Assembly: GCA_040756415.1 (NCBI GenBank)
Contig: JBFLYZ010000009.1
Coordinates: forward strand, 15,680 to 79,679
Source: JBFLYZ01 sp040756415
Lineage (GTDB): Bacteria; Bacteroidota; Bacteroidia; JADZBD01
Direction of reading: 5' to 3'
Length of the DNA: 64,000 bases
The notes beneath the pieces are model-generated. The model did not search any database. It saw only the letters and a program-made list of their open reading frames with translations, and was not told the DNA's origin. Shown here one piece after another: positions 24,923 to 33,066 of this stretch. Each line of letters opens with the position of its first letter. Position 1 is the first letter of the stretch. The translations under genes and the position numbers were made by a program.

Positions 24923-27331
24923 ATGAAAAGGTATTTCGTTCCCGTCCTTCTTGCAATTATCATGCTTATTTTTTCGGCTCCACTTTCTGCGCAGGTTGAA
25001 AAGTACTCGCGGGTGAAAGTATATACCGATGGCTATGGGATACATCGCTTGTCCGAGCTGGGTATCTGCGTGGACCATGGCGAGACCAAGCATGGCTACT
25101 GGTATATGTCGGATTTTTCGGCCAGCGAGATCCAGCTCATGCAGCAGCACGGCTTTTCCTATGAAGTGATCATTGACGATGTTTCAGTGTATTACGTGCA
25201 GCAAAACGACCCGAACAGCTCCCGCTATGTTCCGCCCCGGCCGCAATCCATCGGCTGCAGCGTATCGCCCGTTTATCCCACACCGGCCAATTTCAACCTG
25301 GGCAGCATGGGGGGCTTCTTCACGTACCAGGAGATACTCAATCACCTGGATAACATGTATAACCTGTATCCGAACCTGATCAAGCAGAAGGCCGCTATAG
25401 GCACCAATACCATAGAGGGCCGGCCGGTGTATTGGCTGAAGATATCGGATAATCCCAATACCGATGAGAACGAGCCGGAAGTACTCTATTCAGGGGTCCA
25501 CCATGCGCGCGAGCCCGCCTCCGTGGCCCAGCTCATCATGTACATGTATTACCTGCTGGAGAACTACGCTACCAATGCCGAGGTGCAATACCTGGTGAAT
25601 AACTCGGAAATGTACTTTGTTCCGGTGGTCAACCCCGATGGCTATATCTATAATGAGACCACCAACCCAAACGGGGGCGGCATGTGGCGCAAGAACCGCA
25701 GGAACTCGGGCAATGGCGATTTTGGCGTTGACCTGAACCGCAACTATGGTTTTAACTGGGGATATGATAACCAGGGCTCCTCGCCCAATACGGGCTCAGG
25801 CACATACAGGGGGACCGGTCCGTTCTCCGAGCCCGAAACCCAGAACATGCGCAACTTCTGCAACGCGCATCAGTTCAGGCTATGCCTTAATTATCACACG
25901 TATGGCAACCTGATGATCTATCCCTGGGGTATTAATAATCCCCCGTATACCTATACGCCCGATTCAGCCCAGTTTACGCAGTATGGCGCTCACCTGACCA
26001 CGCATAATCACTATATATATGGTACGGCCATCCAAACCGTGCTGTATACGGTCAACGGCACCTCTGACGACTGGATGTATGGCGAGCAGAACACCAAGCC
26101 GAAGATCATGGCCATGACGCCCGAGGCGGGGCGCAGCGATGAAGGCTTCTGGCCCCCCATGAACCGCATTGTCGACATCTGCAAGGAGAACATATGGCAG
26201 AACCTGCATGCCTGCCACCTGGTGCTGAAATACGCCAGGGCCACGGACGAGGAGCCCAATTATCTTCCCAGCCTCAGCGGCTTTTTCAATTACAAGATCA
26301 AGCGCCTGGGCATGGACGCCCCGGCCACGTACACGGTCAGCATCATTCCCATCAGCCCGGAGATCACCAGCGTGGGTCCGCCAAAGACCTACTCCTCGCT
26401 GGCCCTGCTCCAGGAGGCGAACGATTCTATCTCCTTTACGCTTTCCTCTTCAACGCCTAACGGACAGATCATCCGGTACGTCTTGTCGGTGAATAACGGC
26501 CTTTATACCGAGAACGATACCATCGTAAAGCGCTACGGCCAAAGCGTGATCGCCTTTGCCAGCAACTGCAACAGCATGACCGGATGGGCGAGCCCGACAG
26601 GATGGGGAAGCACCACCGCCAATTTCTATTCCGCGCCAGCTTCTATTACGGACAGCCCCGGGGGCGATTATGGCAACAACGATAATAATTACGTGACCAC
26701 ATCGGCCAGCATTAACCTGACCAACGCCCTGAGCGCACAGCTCACCTTCTATGCTACCTGGGCGGTGGAGACCAATTTTGATTACGCGCAGGTGCTGGCC
26801 TCTGACGATAACGGCAATACCTGGACACCGCTGTGCGGCAAGTACACCAAGCCGGGCAACGCTTACCAGGATTTTGGCAACCCTGTTTATGACGGCTACC
26901 AGTTCGCATGGTTGAAAGAAGAAATGCCTTTGGATAATTTCATTGGCCAGAACATACTGATCCGCTTTGTGGTGGTCAGCGATGGCGGAGGTACCGCTGA
27001 CGGATTTTATTTTGACGATGTGAAAGTGGAAAAGATCATTCCCAGCACCATCGGCATGAGCGAATACGTGACCGGGATCACTATCGAACAGAACATGCCC
27101 AACCCGGCCAGTGATTACACCTATATCAACTACAGCCTTCCGGCTTCGGCCGCTGACGCAGTGCTGTATGTTTATAATTCGTTCGGGCAGGTGGTGATGA
27201 ACTTACCGCTGGATGTGAAGGGATACAGCCTGCTCCTGAACACGCAGGCCCTGGCGCAGGGCGTTTATTATGTGCAGGTACGGAGCGGAGAGGTCAGTTC
27301 CGCATCGCTGAAAATGACCGTCATCAGGTAA
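24923..27331 (+). CDS. Secreted M14 zinc carboxypeptidase with T9SS sorting domain
   Basis: 802 residues with a clear signal peptide (1-23). The M14 domain has zinc ligands HxxE in GVHHAREPA (His194, Glu197) and His325 in LNYHTYG. The substrate-binding DLNRNYGFNW is at 270-279 and the catalytic Glu is Glu401 in AMTPEAG, so it should be active. A jelly-roll/MAM-like region follows from about 560 to 710 (DGFYFDDVKVE), then a typical type IX secretion C-terminal domain from about 720 (IEQNMPNPASDYTYINY, ending in strands with VYYVQVRSG). It would be exported, passed through the outer membrane by T9SS and anchored or released, to digest external protein. Confidence 0.96.
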   Translation: MKRYFVPVLLAIIMLIFSAPLSAQVEKYSRVKVYTDGYGIHRLSELGICVDHGETKHGYWYMSDFSASEIQLMQQHGFSYEVIIDDVSVYYVQQNDPNSSRYVPPRPQSIGCSVSPVYPTPANFNLGSMGGFFTYQEILNHLDNMYNLYPNLIKQKAAIGTNTIEGRPVYWLKISDNPNTDENEPEVLYSGVHHAREPASVAQLIMYMYYLLENYATNAEVQYLVNNSEMYFVPVVNPDGYIYNETTNPNGGGMWRKNRRNSGNGDFGVDLNRNYGFNWGYDNQGSSPNTGSGTYRGTGPFSEPETQNMRNFCNAHQFRLCLNYHTYGNLMIYPWGINNPPYTYTPDSAQFTQYGAHLTTHNHYIYGTAIQTVLYTVNGTSDDWMYGEQNTKPKIMAMTPEAGRSDEGFWPPMNRIVDICKENIWQNLHACHLVLKYARATDEEPNYLPSLSGFFNYKIKRLGMDAPATYTVSIIPISPEITSVGPPKTYSSLALLQEANDSISFTLSSSTPNGQIIRYVLSVNNGLYTENDTIVKRYGQSVIAFASNCNSMTGWASPTGWGSTTANFYSAPASITDSPGGDYGNNDNNYVTTSASINLTNALSAQLTFYATWAVETNFDYAQVLASDDNGNTWTPLCGKYTKPGNAYQDFGNPVYDGYQFAWLKEEMPLDNFIGQNILIRFVVVSDGGGTADGFYFDDVKVEKIIPSTIGMSEYVTGITIEQNMPNPASDYTYINYSLPASAADAVLYVYNSFGQVVMNLPLDVKGYSLLLNTQALAQGVYYVQVRSGEVSSASLKMTVIR

Positions 27332-27378
27332 TTTCTGGCAAAATTATTGATGCTTTTGTTCCGCTTAAAACCAGCTTT

Positions 27379-27948
27379 ATGAAGAGATCCACACTCCTGC
27401 TTGCCGTCTGCGCATTGGCTGTAGTTTACGCTTTCCAGGCAGCCGAAACCACGAACGATAAAGACGTTGTTCAGGGCGGTGGCAAACTGCAGTGGAGCGA
27501 TTATAAAGGCAAGGTGGATACCTCGAAGAAAACGGACGCGTATTCTTACGTCCTGTTCTCGTACAACCACCAGATCACGGGCGACAGCGTACGCGTGGTC
27601 ATGAAAAACACGTTTTTCAGAAAGTACAGTTGGGCTAAGGAAAGCGCCAAGACCAAGGAACGGCTGCATCACGAACAGGGCTTTTTTGACATTGCGGAGG
27701 TCAACGCGCGCAGGTTCCGTAAGCTGATGACCACCATGACCATTTACAAGAACACGGCCAATAAGCAGATCGGTACGGCATACAGCCAGGCGATAAAGGA
27801 CCGCGCAAAGGAACAGGGGCAGTACCAGAAAGAGACCGAGTACGGAAAGAACAAGGTCAAACAGGCCGAATGGGACAAGAAAATAAAAGAGCAGTTGAAA
27901 TTGCTCGAAAAGTTCGCGGGCCAGGCCGTAAAGGTCAGGATGAAATAG
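27379..27948 (+). CDS. DUF922-like secreted protein with a broken HExxH
   Basis: 189 residues with a signal peptide (MKRSTLLLAVCALAVVYAF). LQWSDYKGKVD (37-47) and RLHHEQGFFDIAEVNAR (95-111) match DUF922, a putative secreted zinc-protease family whose active-site helix reads HEQxHFDI. Here the second zinc-binding His is Phe102 (HEQGF at 98-102), so the protein is probably not a metalloprotease as written. The C-terminal third is a Lys/Gln-rich coiled coil. The start follows the M14 gene by 47 bases on the same strand, and the 3' end overlaps the convergent heme A synthase by 14 bases. Confidence 0.82.
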   Translation: MKRSTLLLAVCALAVVYAFQAAETTNDKDVVQGGGKLQWSDYKGKVDTSKKTDAYSYVLFSYNHQITGDSVRVVMKNTFFRKYSWAKESAKTKERLHHEQGFFDIAEVNARRFRKLMTTMTIYKNTANKQIGTAYSQAIKDRAKEQGQYQKETEYGKNKVKQAEWDKKIKEQLKLLEKFAGQAVKVRMK

Positions 27949-28990
27949 CGGGTTGCCTCGTTGCCGCAACGCGCATGAGCATGGCCGATTGAATCCCGAA
28001 GATCATACTGGCCAGCAGCAGGTGCAGGGGCTGCGCCAGAGCCGGAAAGGCGAACCAGGCCAGCGCAATACCGGCCAGCGTTTCCAGCACCACCGTTACC
28101 ATCAGAAATACCGAAAGCCTGAACAGCGCGGCATCCCGCGGGCGCTGACGCCTGATCATCAGAAAAAATACGGTATTGAGCAGCAGTACTGCCCAGGCCA
28201 GCGTACGGTGCACGATATACAGATCGCTTAACATCGATATCCACACCCCGCGGTCGCTCACCTGCCCGGCTATGATATCCACTTCTTCCCTCACCTGCGT
28301 GCCGATCAATACCTGCAGCAGGGTGAAAAACAAGACCGCGAAGGCCGGCCACTTGAGGCTCTGCGCAGCGTGTACCGTCTGCTCCCTGTCATAAAGCGCG
28401 TTGGCCTGGTAGGTTATGTAGGTCATCACAAAGATGAGCAGGAAGGCCAGGATCATATGGAGCGTGATGGTCCAGGTCAATAAGTTGGTGGAAACCACGA
28501 TCGATCCGAACCAGCCTTCGAAACCCAGCAGCACAAAGGCGAAGAGCGTGGCAGCGAATAGTTTTCTCTGATGCTTCCTGAGGCGGAAGGCCATGATCAG
28601 GAGAACGAGCATAAGCACACCCAGCAGGGCTCCTGCCAGGCGGTTCGCGTACTCGATCCATGTCTTTGCCGCATTAAACTCCAGCTCGGTGTAGATCGCG
28701 GGATCGTTCATGATGCGGTCGGCCGTTTCGTTCATGCCAAAGAAGCGAAGGTACCCGGCAAAGCGAGCGTTCTTCTCTTTTCGCTTCTCTATATAATGCT
28801 CTTTATAGCCCTCCGGCAACCCGGCCGAATCAGTAGGAGGCACCCATTGCCCGAAACATTTGGGCCAATCGGGGCAGCCCATGCCCGATCCCGTGGCGCG
28901 CACCACGGCCCCGGCCAGTATCACGAAGTAAACGGCTATAAGCGTAACCTGCGCCAGCCTGCTGAACCGCCTTACGAACACGGTATCCAT
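27935..28990 (-). CDS. ctaA: Heme A synthase (COX15/CtaA)
   Basis: A 351-residue, eight-helix inner-membrane protein that oxidises the C8 methyl of heme O to give heme A for aa3-type cytochrome oxidase. VILAGAVVRATGSGMGCPDWPKCFG near residues 22-46 is the defining N-terminal signature with the Cys pair in the first loop. Conserved heme-ligating His residues appear in WTITLHMILAF, IVHRTLAWAVLL and QPLHLLLASMIFG. The ATG at 28990 is close to a TAAATTTA element at 28997-29004 (one mismatch to the -7 consensus). It implies a heme-copper oxidase encoded elsewhere. The last 14 bases overlap the convergent DUF922-like gene. Confidence 0.95.
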   Translation of the reverse strand: MDTVFVRRFSRLAQVTLIAVYFVILAGAVVRATGSGMGCPDWPKCFGQWVPPTDSAGLPEGYKEHYIEKRKEKNARFAGYLRFFGMNETADRIMNDPAIYTELEFNAAKTWIEYANRLAGALLGVLMLVLLIMAFRLRKHQRKLFAATLFAFVLLGFEGWFGSIVVSTNLLTWTITLHMILAFLLIFVMTYITYQANALYDREQTVHAAQSLKWPAFAVLFFTLLQVLIGTQVREEVDIIAGQVSDRGVWISMLSDLYIVHRTLAWAVLLLNTVFFLMIRRQRPRDAALFRLSVFLMVTVVLETLAGIALAWFAFPALAQPLHLLLASMIFGIQSAMLMRVAATRQPAISS

Positions 28991-29072
28991 AGACCGTAAA
29001 TTTACAGGTTAAACACAATAACAAAAGGCATTTTCCGTTTTATGTATAATTTTAACCCCTAAACATTCCCCC

Positions 29073-29702
29073 ATGAAGAAGATCCTCATTCTGCTGCTCG
29101 CGTTTCCGCTGATAGGCCGCGCGGGCGAATTTGACGAAACAAAAGAAAGCGGCAAATTACAACTGGGCATGCGAACCATTTTCAGCTCGTTCAGCGATGA
29201 CGGGTATAACGGCTTCGGCATTGGCGGCCATTTCCGCCTGAAGCTGGGAAGCCGGCTGAACACCGAGTGGTTTGCGGATTATATTACAACGGATATTGGC
29301 GGACTGGCCAAGCGCACCGATTACCACGTGGGCTGGGCCGTGCAGTTCTATCCCCTGAACAATGTGATCGCTAAAGGAAAGTTCACGCCTTTTGTTGCGG
29401 CCGGACATTGTTTCGATTATACCGAAGTGGAAAAGAGCACTTTTGGCGGGCTAAAGGTCAGCCGCTGGAGCTCGGCAGTGAGCTCGGGCCTGGGCTGCCA
29501 TTATAATATTGCCGACAATTTCGATATTACGCTTTCCGGATTATACATGATGCACCTGGGCAGGGAGATCAACGCTTCTGTGTTCAAAGGCCCCAATGAT
29601 GAACCGGAAGTGATCATAACGGAAGAAGATGCGGCACTCGAAGGTCACCTGCTCCTGTCGCTCAGCCTGAACGTATATATTGCCGACCTGTGGGGAAAAT
29701 AA
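29073..29702 (+). CDS. Small outer-membrane beta-barrel-like protein
   Basis: 209 residues starting with a signal peptide (MKKILILLLAFPLIGRAG). The rest alternates polar and hydrophobic residues with Gly/aromatic turns (YNGFGIGGHFRLKLGSRLNT, HYNIADNFDITLSGLYMMHL), typical of eight-stranded OmpA/OmpX-like barrels in Bacteroidota. One-base overlap with the next, similarly built gene suggests a two-protein set. There is no lipobox and no periplasmic domain. No function can be assigned. Confidence 0.8.
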   Translation: MKKILILLLAFPLIGRAGEFDETKESGKLQLGMRTIFSSFSDDGYNGFGIGGHFRLKLGSRLNTEWFADYITTDIGGLAKRTDYHVGWAVQFYPLNNVIAKGKFTPFVAAGHCFDYTEVEKSTFGGLKVSRWSSAVSSGLGCHYNIADNFDITLSGLYMMHLGREINASVFKGPNDEPEVIITEEDAALEGHLLLSLSLNVYIADLWGK

Positions 29703-30307
29703 TGAGGTCACTGATCGCGCTCCTGTTGGCATTGCCGCTGGTATCGATCGCGCAGGACGAGAAAACCCCGTACATCCACAAAGGCCTGTTCCGGTCGGTG
29801 GCCACGCTGTCGGCTGGCCGCCTGCTGAATGAACACACCTCCACGATTTTCATCCAGGGTAACATAGAATATTATGTGGCGGATCACGTGTCGATACGCG
29901 GAGAAGGATTTTATATGATCCAATCCGGGCATCAGGGCGCTCCTGTTTTTGAGCCTTACGTCTATTCCAATCACCAGGTCTTCTCCGGGGCCAATTTTCA
30001 CCTCCGCAGCAAATCACATTTTGATCCCTATATCGGCTTTGAGCCGGGCGTGGCCATTTCCAAAGCGGTGATCGACACGGTGCCGGCCGATCAACTACTC
30101 CTGTCCAAACAAACCGTTAACCCGGCATTTTCCTGCATGCTCGGCTTCAACTACTATTTCGAGAAACTCTTTCACCTGTTCATGGAAGCCAGGTATGTGC
30201 ACGGGCGGCACCTTTCAAATGGCGCTGCGCTGTCGCTGAACGAGCTGCGCTTCTCCTTTGGGTTGGGCTGGAACCTCTCATTCAATAAAAAAGCGAAGCA
30301 GGACTGA
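29702..30307 (+). CDS. Second small outer-membrane beta-barrel-like protein
   Basis: 201 residues from the ATG at 29702, which shares its A with the TAA of the gene before; an in-frame ATG at 29690 would add four residues. A signal peptide (MRSLIALLLALPLVSIAQ) precedes a beta-rich body (IQGNIEYYVADHVSIRGEGF, LNELRFSFGLGWNLSF). The C-terminal strand is followed by a short basic tail (KKAKQD). It is probably a paralogue or partner of the preceding barrel protein. Its TGA (30305-30307) lies in the loop of a bidirectional terminator. Confidence 0.8.
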   Translation: MRSLIALLLALPLVSIAQDEKTPYIHKGLFRSVATLSAGRLLNEHTSTIFIQGNIEYYVADHVSIRGEGFYMIQSGHQGAPVFEPYVYSNHQVFSGANFHLRSKSHFDPYIGFEPGVAISKAVIDTVPADQLLLSKQTVNPAFSCMLGFNYYFEKLFHLFMEARYVHGRHLSNGAALSLNELRFSFGLGWNLSFNKKAKQD

Positions 30308-30323
30308 TCCTGCCTCGCTTTTT
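30288..30323. terminator. Bidirectional rho-independent terminator
   Basis: The arms AAAAAGCGAAGCAGGA (30288-30303) and TCCTGCCTCGCTTTTT (30308-30323) pair with one internal mismatch around a 4-base loop. A-runs on one side and T-runs on the other let it work for both the barrel gene (+) and the convergent plug-protein gene (-). The + strand stop codon is in the loop. Confidence 0.88.
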
Positions 30324-30334
30324 ACCGTTTTTTC

Positions 30335-31192
30335 TTACTTAGGCTGCTCCAGATCGTTGTTGGTGTTCTGCTGGTCCTGCGCGTCCTCCTCTTCCTTTTG
30401 CTGCTCCTGCTGCTGCTTCTCATAATACTCGGCATACCAGTTGCGCTTGGCCATGATACCCGAAAAATAGCTTTTGGTAGAGACCACAACCAGTCCGCCC
30501 GTTAGATCGCCATACATGGCCGGAATGCCACCGGTGTACACCGTTACGTTCTGCACCGACTGTGAGGGCACATTAAAGCTGCCGATCACTTTTTCGCCAT
30601 CGATGATGTACTCGGTGCTGCCCGAGCGGGCTCCGCGCACGTACATGTCTTTCCCGTCATCCGTAGGAATTGTTCCGGGAGTAAGGTTGACCACTATTCC
30701 AACCAGGTCGCCTTTGGCTGCCGCCATCTGCTTGAACTCCATTTCATCGATAGAGGTGCCGCTCGACATGGTTTGCTGGGCCATGGATTCCTGCGCGGGC
30801 TCGATCTCGATGTCACCAAGCTGGGTAATGTCCTCCACCAGCTTCACGTCCTGCACGTAAAAGGTCTTGTTGGCAATCACCTTGATCCCGGTGATCTTTT
30901 TCTTTTTATATCCCACCATGGTGATCTCGATATCGTAGGCGCCCGGAGTAACTTCCTTGAAGTAATACTCGCCCTGAGCATCGGGGGTCTGGGCGGCAAT
31001 CTTATGCTCCCCGCTACGGAGCAGCACATTGGCTCCCATGGCAGGCGCACCGGTTTCGTCAAGCACCCGGCCTTTGATATCTCCTTTATCGGATGCCGAA
31101 GCACCTGGAGAAGCAAGGATGAATACCAGCCCAGCGGTAAGAACAGCCGCCCAGCGGGCCCGCCTGTTCCTTGTTGTCGTATTTGTGTTCAT
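30335..31192 (-). CDS. Carboxypeptidase-regulatory plus TonB-plug protein without a barrel
   Basis: 285 residues from the ATG at 31192, chosen since residues after it give a basic N-terminus and signal helix (RARWAAVLTAGLVFILASPG). Residues about 35-125 form a CarboxypepD_reg-like Ig fold (GDIKGRVLDETGAPAMGANV, YKKKKITGIKV). Residues about 140-255 are a TonB-receptor plug (DDGKDMYVRGARSGSTEYII, VYTGGIPAMYGDLTGGLVVV). No beta barrel follows; instead the protein ends in a Gln/Glu/Asp-rich tail. Plug-only proteins occur in Bacteroidota, but their function is obscure. It diverges from an ECF sigma operon with a 172-base gap. Confidence 0.85.
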   Translation of the reverse strand: MNTNTTTRNRRARWAAVLTAGLVFILASPGASASDKGDIKGRVLDETGAPAMGANVLLRSGEHKIAAQTPDAQGEYYFKEVTPGAYDIEITMVGYKKKKITGIKVIANKTFYVQDVKLVEDITQLGDIEIEPAQESMAQQTMSSGTSIDEMEFKQMAAAKGDLVGIVVNLTPGTIPTDDGKDMYVRGARSGSTEYIIDGEKVIGSFNVPSQSVQNVTVYTGGIPAMYGDLTGGLVVVSTKSYFSGIMAKRNWYAEYYEKQQQEQQKEEEDAQDQQNTNNDLEQPK

Positions 31193-31329
31193 AGATGTGT
31201 TTTTTATTTGTTCCTGTTCAACCTGGCGGGAGCTCACCGCCTGTATTTTGCTGTTAGGACGCAGGCCCTTTCACGTTTCCACAAAACCGGCCGTAACGCC
31301 ACCCGAAAAACGCTTTATGGAATAAAGCC

Positions 31330-31337
31330 TAGCTTTG
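31330..31337 (+). promoter_or_regulatory. -7 box for the ECF sigma operon
   Basis: TAGCTTTG is an exact TAnnTTTG, ending 27 bases before the ATG at 31365. A TTG inside it is in frame with the gene but unlikely to be the start. The gap 31193-31364 shows no other clear signal, such as a repeated operator. Confidence 0.5.
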
Positions 31338-31364
31338 CGTCTGACACATAAGCGGGTCATTCGT

Positions 31365-31955
31365 ATGACTTCTTACCGAAACGAACATCTCGGAGCCCTT
31401 TCCGACACGGAGCTTGTAGCGCGATATAAGTTCACCCTGGATAAGACCTATGTGGGTGAGCTCTTCAAGCGCTATTCCCACCTGGTGCTGGGCCTTTGCA
31501 TCAACTATTACCGGGATAAGGACGAGGCCAAAGATGCCCTGCTTCAGATCTTCGAAAAGCTATTTGACGAGCTGCGCAAAAGGGATGTAGAGAACTTTCG
31601 TCCCTGGCTTACCTTTGTAGCCCGAAACCATTGTATATCAACGCTGAGGAAGAAAAAAACGGAACGCGGGCGCAAGGAGGACTTCAGTTATACCGGGGAA
31701 AAGTTTGTGGAATACGAAGACAGCCTGCGTCAGAATGAGCAGGAGGTCAGGCTGCAGGCGCTGGAAGAGGCGGTGAAAGAGCTGGATGAGGAGCAGCGGA
31801 TTTGCGTGGAGCTGTTTTACCTGAAAGAGAAATCGTACAATGAGATAGCCGCTGCTACCGGCTACTCGGTCAAACAGGTGAAGAGCTACCTGCAGAACGG
31901 AAAAAGGAATTTACGTATCTTACTGAATACAAAAAATGAACGCATCCCCAAATAA
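31365..31955 (+). CDS. ECF-type RNA polymerase sigma factor
   Basis: 196 residues from the ATG at 31365 (the in-frame TTG at 31335 lies in a promoter box). Sigma region 2 has LFKRYSHLVLGLCINYYRDKDEAKDALLQIFEKLF (about 25-60) and RPWLTFVARNHCISTLRKKK. Region 4 has LDEEQRICVELFYLKEKSYNEIAAATG and VKQVKSYLQNGKRNLRILL, a helix-turn-helix for -35 recognition. It overlaps the following membrane anti-sigma gene by 20 bases, the usual arrangement for a sequestered ECF factor. The divergent plug protein gene is a possible target, but no shared promoter motif could be proved by eye. Confidence 0.92.
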   Translation: MTSYRNEHLGALSDTELVARYKFTLDKTYVGELFKRYSHLVLGLCINYYRDKDEAKDALLQIFEKLFDELRKRDVENFRPWLTFVARNHCISTLRKKKTERGRKEDFSYTGEKFVEYEDSLRQNEQEVRLQALEEAVKELDEEQRICVELFYLKEKSYNEIAAATGYSVKQVKSYLQNGKRNLRILLNTKNERIPK

Positions 31956-33066
31956 TGTGCTTAACGGCACCAAATGCCTGTCGCTTAGCGAGCTGAAGCT
32001 CTATCACGAAGACAAGCTCCCTGCGGCCGATAAGCACCGGGCCGAGGACCACCTGCTCGACTGCGAGCTGTGCTCCGAGGCGTTGGCCGGCTTCGCCATC
32101 ATTCCGGTCACCCCGGCCGATATCAGCGATATTCACCAGCGTATCGATACCCTCGCGGGAGCCAGCCAGCCGGGCCTGCTCTCATCCAAGCTTTTTATGG
32201 CGCTTACCATCGTTACGGCCGTATGCGGCACCGGTTTTCTGGCCTATAAGATCTTCTCAGGGCCGGAACTTCCGCTGGCCGGTAAGCTGCCCGGAAAAGA
32301 AACGGCATCGCAGTATATCTTTGATGAGCCGCCCAAGAATACCATCGTTTTCAACTCGGAAGATACGGGCATGCAGCATATCATCAACCCGGGCAAGCCC
32401 TCGGGCACCGTGCCGGATGCGAACGAGGTCTACCCGAATGAGGCCTTTATGACCGATATCGAGATCATCCCGGTGGGCAATATATCGGAGATCATTATCG
32501 ACAAGAAAAAGGCCAGCGATGAAGAGCTCAAGCGGAAGACCCGCGCAGGCCGCGATACCTTTATCTACGACCTCAAGATCACCGATTTTGACCGTTACTA
32601 TTACGTGAACCTCGATGCGCTGAAGTCGACCAGCAAGAGCACCGAGGCCGTATTTGAAAACGAAGAGGAAAAGGAAAACCCGGGCGTGTTCAAGGTGGAC
32701 GAATGGAGGGTGATCACCACGGCCCACGTATTGAAGAAGGGGCTTAAGAAGTTCAACGCGCAGGACTATGAGAACGCGCTGAAGCTGTTCACGGTGCTCA
32801 TTAATTACGATGAGACCGATGTGAATGCTCTTTTTTACGGTGCGGTGTGCTGCGTGAACCTGTCAAAGCCGGACAAGGCCATCCAATACCTCGACAAGGT
32901 GCTGCAAAACGAGAACAACACTTTTCACGAGGAGGCCAAATGGTATACCGCGCTGGCCTACGTGAAGAAGAAAGACCTGGCAACCGCCAAAAAACTGCTT
33001 AACGAGATCGTTGCGGAGAACGGCTTTTATGCCGGGCAGGCAAAGGATAAGCTGAAAGAGATCTGA
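31936..33066 (+). CDS. Membrane anti-sigma factor with TPR extension
   Basis: 376 residues. The N-terminal zinc anti-sigma motif HLLDCELC (HxxxCxxC, His39, Cys43, Cys46) sits in a typical ZAS helix bundle. One membrane helix at about 84-107 (FMALTIVTAVCGTGFLAYKIF) puts the C-terminal part in the periplasm. That part has a low-complexity region and TPR-like helices from about 255 to the end (NALKLFTVLINYDETDVNAL, KAIQYLDKVLQNENNTFHEE). The gene overlaps the sigma factor by 20 bases. The TPR arm may sense periplasmic proteins and release sigma. Its TGA and that of the convergent aldehyde dehydrogenase form the palindrome TGATCA. Confidence 0.85.
   Translation: MNASPNNVLNGTKCLSLSELKLYHEDKLPAADKHRAEDHLLDCELCSEALAGFAIIPVTPADISDIHQRIDTLAGASQPGLLSSKLFMALTIVTAVCGTGFLAYKIFSGPELPLAGKLPGKETASQYIFDEPPKNTIVFNSEDTGMQHIINPGKPSGTVPDANEVYPNEAFMTDIEIIPVGNISEIIIDKKKASDEELKRKTRAGRDTFIYDLKITDFDRYYYVNLDALKSTSKSTEAVFENEEEKENPGVFKVDEWRVITTAHVLKKGLKKFNAQDYENALKLFTVLINYDETDVNALFYGAVCCVNLSKPDKAIQYLDKVLQNENNTFHEEAKWYTALAYVKKKDLATAKKLLNEIVAENGFYAGQAKDKLKEI

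Noticed and set aside
31335..31364. TTG at 31335 as the sigma factor start
   Set aside because: It is part of the TAGCTTTG promoter box; the ATG at 31365 gives a standard ECF length.
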